DNA of 31,991 nucleotides from a virus. Under the pieces are notes generated by a model. That model had not been told where the DNA came from and did not search any database. It saw nothing but the letters and a program-made list of their open reading frames with translations. Where the stretch lies: the IMG/VR virus record IMGVR_UViG_3300021963_005880, positions 1-31,991 of that record, one strand, 5' to 3'. The position numbers and the translations under genes were made by a program. Every line of letters starts with the position of its first letter. The stretch's first letter is position 1. Shown here piece by piece: positions 30,336 through 31,991 of this stretch.

Positions 30336-31118
30336 TTAAATTAGAGTAGAAGATTTTTTATTTATACTATTCATTAATTCAACTTCGTAATTTTTAAAAG
30401 TTTCAATATACCATTGTCTTCTATGTCTTAGGTGGTTACAATGACCAGATTTATCTGATATTGTTGAGTATGTACTTGAAACTCCATCATATTCAAACCA
30501 AGTATTTTCATATTTTGCATCATGCATTATTTCATCAAAATATATCTCGTCTTCCAATACTATTTTTGGAATAAAATAATCAACTGCTTTTAAGTAATCA
30601 ATACTACCTGCCCAAAACCCATTATGTGGTATTGAATTTTTGTGATGATATGCACATCCTATATAAGTGTTACACCAACTATAATCGATAAGGTTACCTG
30701 TATATTTATTTGCTGATGACATCATTAATTCATCTAATTCATTATAGAAACAAACTACAAATTCTTTATTTACACTATCATGCGAAACAAATACCTTTAA
30801 CCATTCTTGATTTTCAATTTTTTGTGGTACAAAGACGTGATTAAATTTTGGTTCTGCAGACGGTGTTTCTTTTGTCCACCAATCAAATTTAATATATCCA
30901 TCTAATGTTATATACAACCCTAAATGCAATCCCGGTTTACCGATAATACAACATGCATTATTTTCACCTTCATCTTTTTTAATTGCTTCAAAATTTGTTT
31001 TAAATTTGGTAAACAAAGTAAAATCTCCTTGTACCCAAGCAGCAGAATTCTTATCTTTTAATCCATGTTGGTTTTCTATACAAATTTCCCACCAATCTTT
31101 ATAATTTATTTCTATCAT
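30336..31118 (-). CDS. LamG/concanavalin-like lectin domain protein
   Basis: This 260-residue protein has alternating strands typical of a LamG-like jellyroll: SAAWVQGDFTLFTKFKT, GLHLGLYITLDGYIKFDWW, EWLKVFVSHDSVNKEFVVCF and NTYIGCAYHH, then a G-x-W-x-G-x-I-D-x-L-K-like turn (GFWAGSIDYLKAVDYFIPK). Such folds bind carbohydrate. The C-terminal 70 residues are charged with a His/Arg-rich patch (SGHCNHLRHRRQW). No signal peptide is present, so it is either cytoplasmic or part of the virion. Overlap with the radical SAM gene (ATGA) links the two. It could recognise the glycan made by the operon or act as a virion adhesin. Confidence 0.65.
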   Translation of the reverse strand: MIEINYKDWWEICIENQHGLKDKNSAAWVQGDFTLFTKFKTNFEAIKKDEGENNACCIIGKPGLHLGLYITLDGYIKFDWWTKETPSAEPKFNHVFVPQKIENQEWLKVFVSHDSVNKEFVVCFYNELDELMMSSANKYTGNLIDYSWCNTYIGCAYHHKNSIPHNGFWAGSIDYLKAVDYFIPKIVLEDEIYFDEIMHDAKYENTWFEYDGVSSTYSTISDKSGHCNHLRHRRQWYIETFKNYEVELMNSINKKSSTLI

Positions 31119-31991
31119 AATTTTGTGTTTTTACATATGTTCCAAAAATTTTCAAACTCAGGGAAGGTCTTTAAAAAATCAGTTCCTCTTCTCTTATCGT
31201 GGTTTGAAAAGAATTGATAAAAATTATATCTTCTCATATTTTTTAACCAATCTTCCTCATCAGATATATACCAATCATAAATTCTTTTTATTTTTGCTAT
31301 TTCCATATCACCATATCCTGCTTCAGTTTTTGCTGCGTATGGAGTTGCTAAAAAATCCATTAATTTTGCTTGATTTAATATATCATTACCCCAATCATGT
31401 GAATCATCTGCCATTAAGGTTTTAACTGCTTGGTGTTGTGGGTGTCTTAAATAAGAACTATCTAATAATACGGCGTTTGGCCAATATCTATCAACACTCT
31501 TATGATTATATTTTATATCGTAGATATCAGTAATCAGTCCACCAAAATTTGGAACTGATAACGCGTTATAAGTTGTCATAAATGTGATATTTACGCGAGG
31601 ACATTTTAATAAAATTTTATTAACATTATCCATAAACTGATTATACACTAATCCGCTTCTAATATATTCCGCTTGTTCTCCCTTTGAATCGCATGATGTA
31701 AATATTACAAAATCTTTTACCTTATCACCTTCCGTAATTCTATTTATTTTTTCTATAAATTTATCAATCAATTTATCAGGTACACCTAAGTTTGAATTGA
31801 TTGCTAATGATAAATTTTTATTTGGATTTTTTTCATCAATTATATAATCTAATACCTTCCATGTATCTTTTGACATTAGAGGTTCACCACCAGTGATTCT
31901 AAAGGTATGTAAATCCCTATATAACTCAGGCCACCATTTCCAAAATGCTTCTACATATGGATTTTCTTGTGATAATGGTATTGGCATTTTA
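31115..31991 (-). CDS. Radical SAM protein, C-terminal part, cut by right edge
   Basis: The frame runs open to the window edge, so the true start and the CxxxCxxC iron-sulfur motif lie outside. What remains is about 292 residues. DLHTFRITGGEPLMSKDTW (GGEP at 33-36 from the first Met in the window) is the SAM-binding GGE motif of radical SAM enzymes. LSLAINSNLGVPDKLIDKFI, DFVIFTSCDS and NITFMTTYNALSVPNF are the later barrel strands. This type, often called twitch domain-containing radical SAM, is common in phage sugar-modification regions. Substrate is unknown. Position at the head of the glycan operon suggests sugar, peptide or cofactor modification. Confidence 0.75.
   Translation of the reverse strand, partial: KMPIPLSQENPYVEAFWKWWPELYRDLHTFRITGGEPLMSKDTWKVLDYIIDEKNPNKNLSLAINSNLGVPDKLIDKFIEKINRITEGDKVKDFVIFTSCDSKGEQAEYIRSGLVYNQFMDNVNKILLKCPRVNITFMTTYNALSVPNFGGLITDIYDIKYNHKSVDRYWPNAVLLDSSYLRHPQHQAVKTLMADDSHDWGNDILNQAKLMDFLATPYAAKTEAGYGDMEIAKIKRIYDWYISDEEDWLKNMRRYNFYQFFSNHDKRRGTDFLKTFPEFENFWNICKNTKL

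Noticed and set aside
1-31991. tRNA genes, CRISPR arrays, integrase, insertion sequences
   Set aside because: No cloverleaf-like sequence, regular repeat-spacer array, recombinase motif or terminal inverted repeats were found by reading.

Overview
The window is part of a T4-like (gp23-type capsid) tailed-phage genome, AT-rich, with every supported gene on the minus strand, so transcription runs from high to low coordinates. Recognisable T4 head and packaging genes are the large terminase (gp17), portal (gp20), prohead protease (gp21), scaffold (gp22) and major capsid protein (gp23). They occur in T4 order, but without gp18/gp19 between terminase and portal, and with several extra head-region genes. 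A Bacteroidota host is an inference. It rests on A-rich gene leaders without Shine-Dalgarno (SD) sequences, a secreted protein with a Bacteroidota-style signal peptide, and low GC. I cannot name the host or the phage.

Layout in transcription order. (1) 31991-20170: a tightly packed, mostly overlapping operon for sugar and surface-glycan chemistry. It holds the end of a radical SAM protein, a LamG-like lectin, three paralogous glycosyltransferase-like proteins, three NAD-dependent sugar epimerases/dehydratases (one cut by an in-frame amber codon), an RmlC-like 3,5-epimerase, two SGNH-hydrolase-like proteins, and a split thiamine-diphosphate enzyme (E1-alpha-like and E1-beta-like). (2) 20186-15634: a 39-aa small ORF and a 1462-residue multidomain protein with an NMNAT-like nucleotidyltransferase, an HEITH metallopeptidase and a KTDG ligase-like domain. 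(3) 15580-11521: a zinc-cluster protein in the gp16 position, terminase and portal. (4) 11453-1517: the head morphogenesis block. Unknown modular proteins surround the protease, then come ribosomal protein bS21, scaffold and major capsid protein, ending at a strong intrinsic terminator. (5) 1333-1: a secreted small protein and short unknown genes, two of which share a duplicated upstream promoter-like element.

Two themes look least described. First, the phage carries its own bS21 inside the head block. That block is also where clear Shine-Dalgarno sequences are concentrated (nine of its twelve genes). Nearly all other genes here, and bS21 itself, lack them. In Bacteroidia, host bS21 helps to hide the anti-Shine-Dalgarno, so a phage bS21 could switch ribosomes toward SD-led head genes. 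Second, many head-region proteins start with a short leader ending in a hydrophobic-x-Glu pattern. Their modules are joined by a recurring E-S-(V/I/L)-N-E linker, partly identical at the DNA level. This resembles T4 capsid-targeting sequences and gp21 cleavage sites, and suggests that multi-domain cargo, including the 1462-aa enzyme, is packaged in the prohead and cut into separate proteins.

No tRNA, CRISPR array, integrase or insertion sequence was seen. No gene-free stretch exceeds 300 bases.
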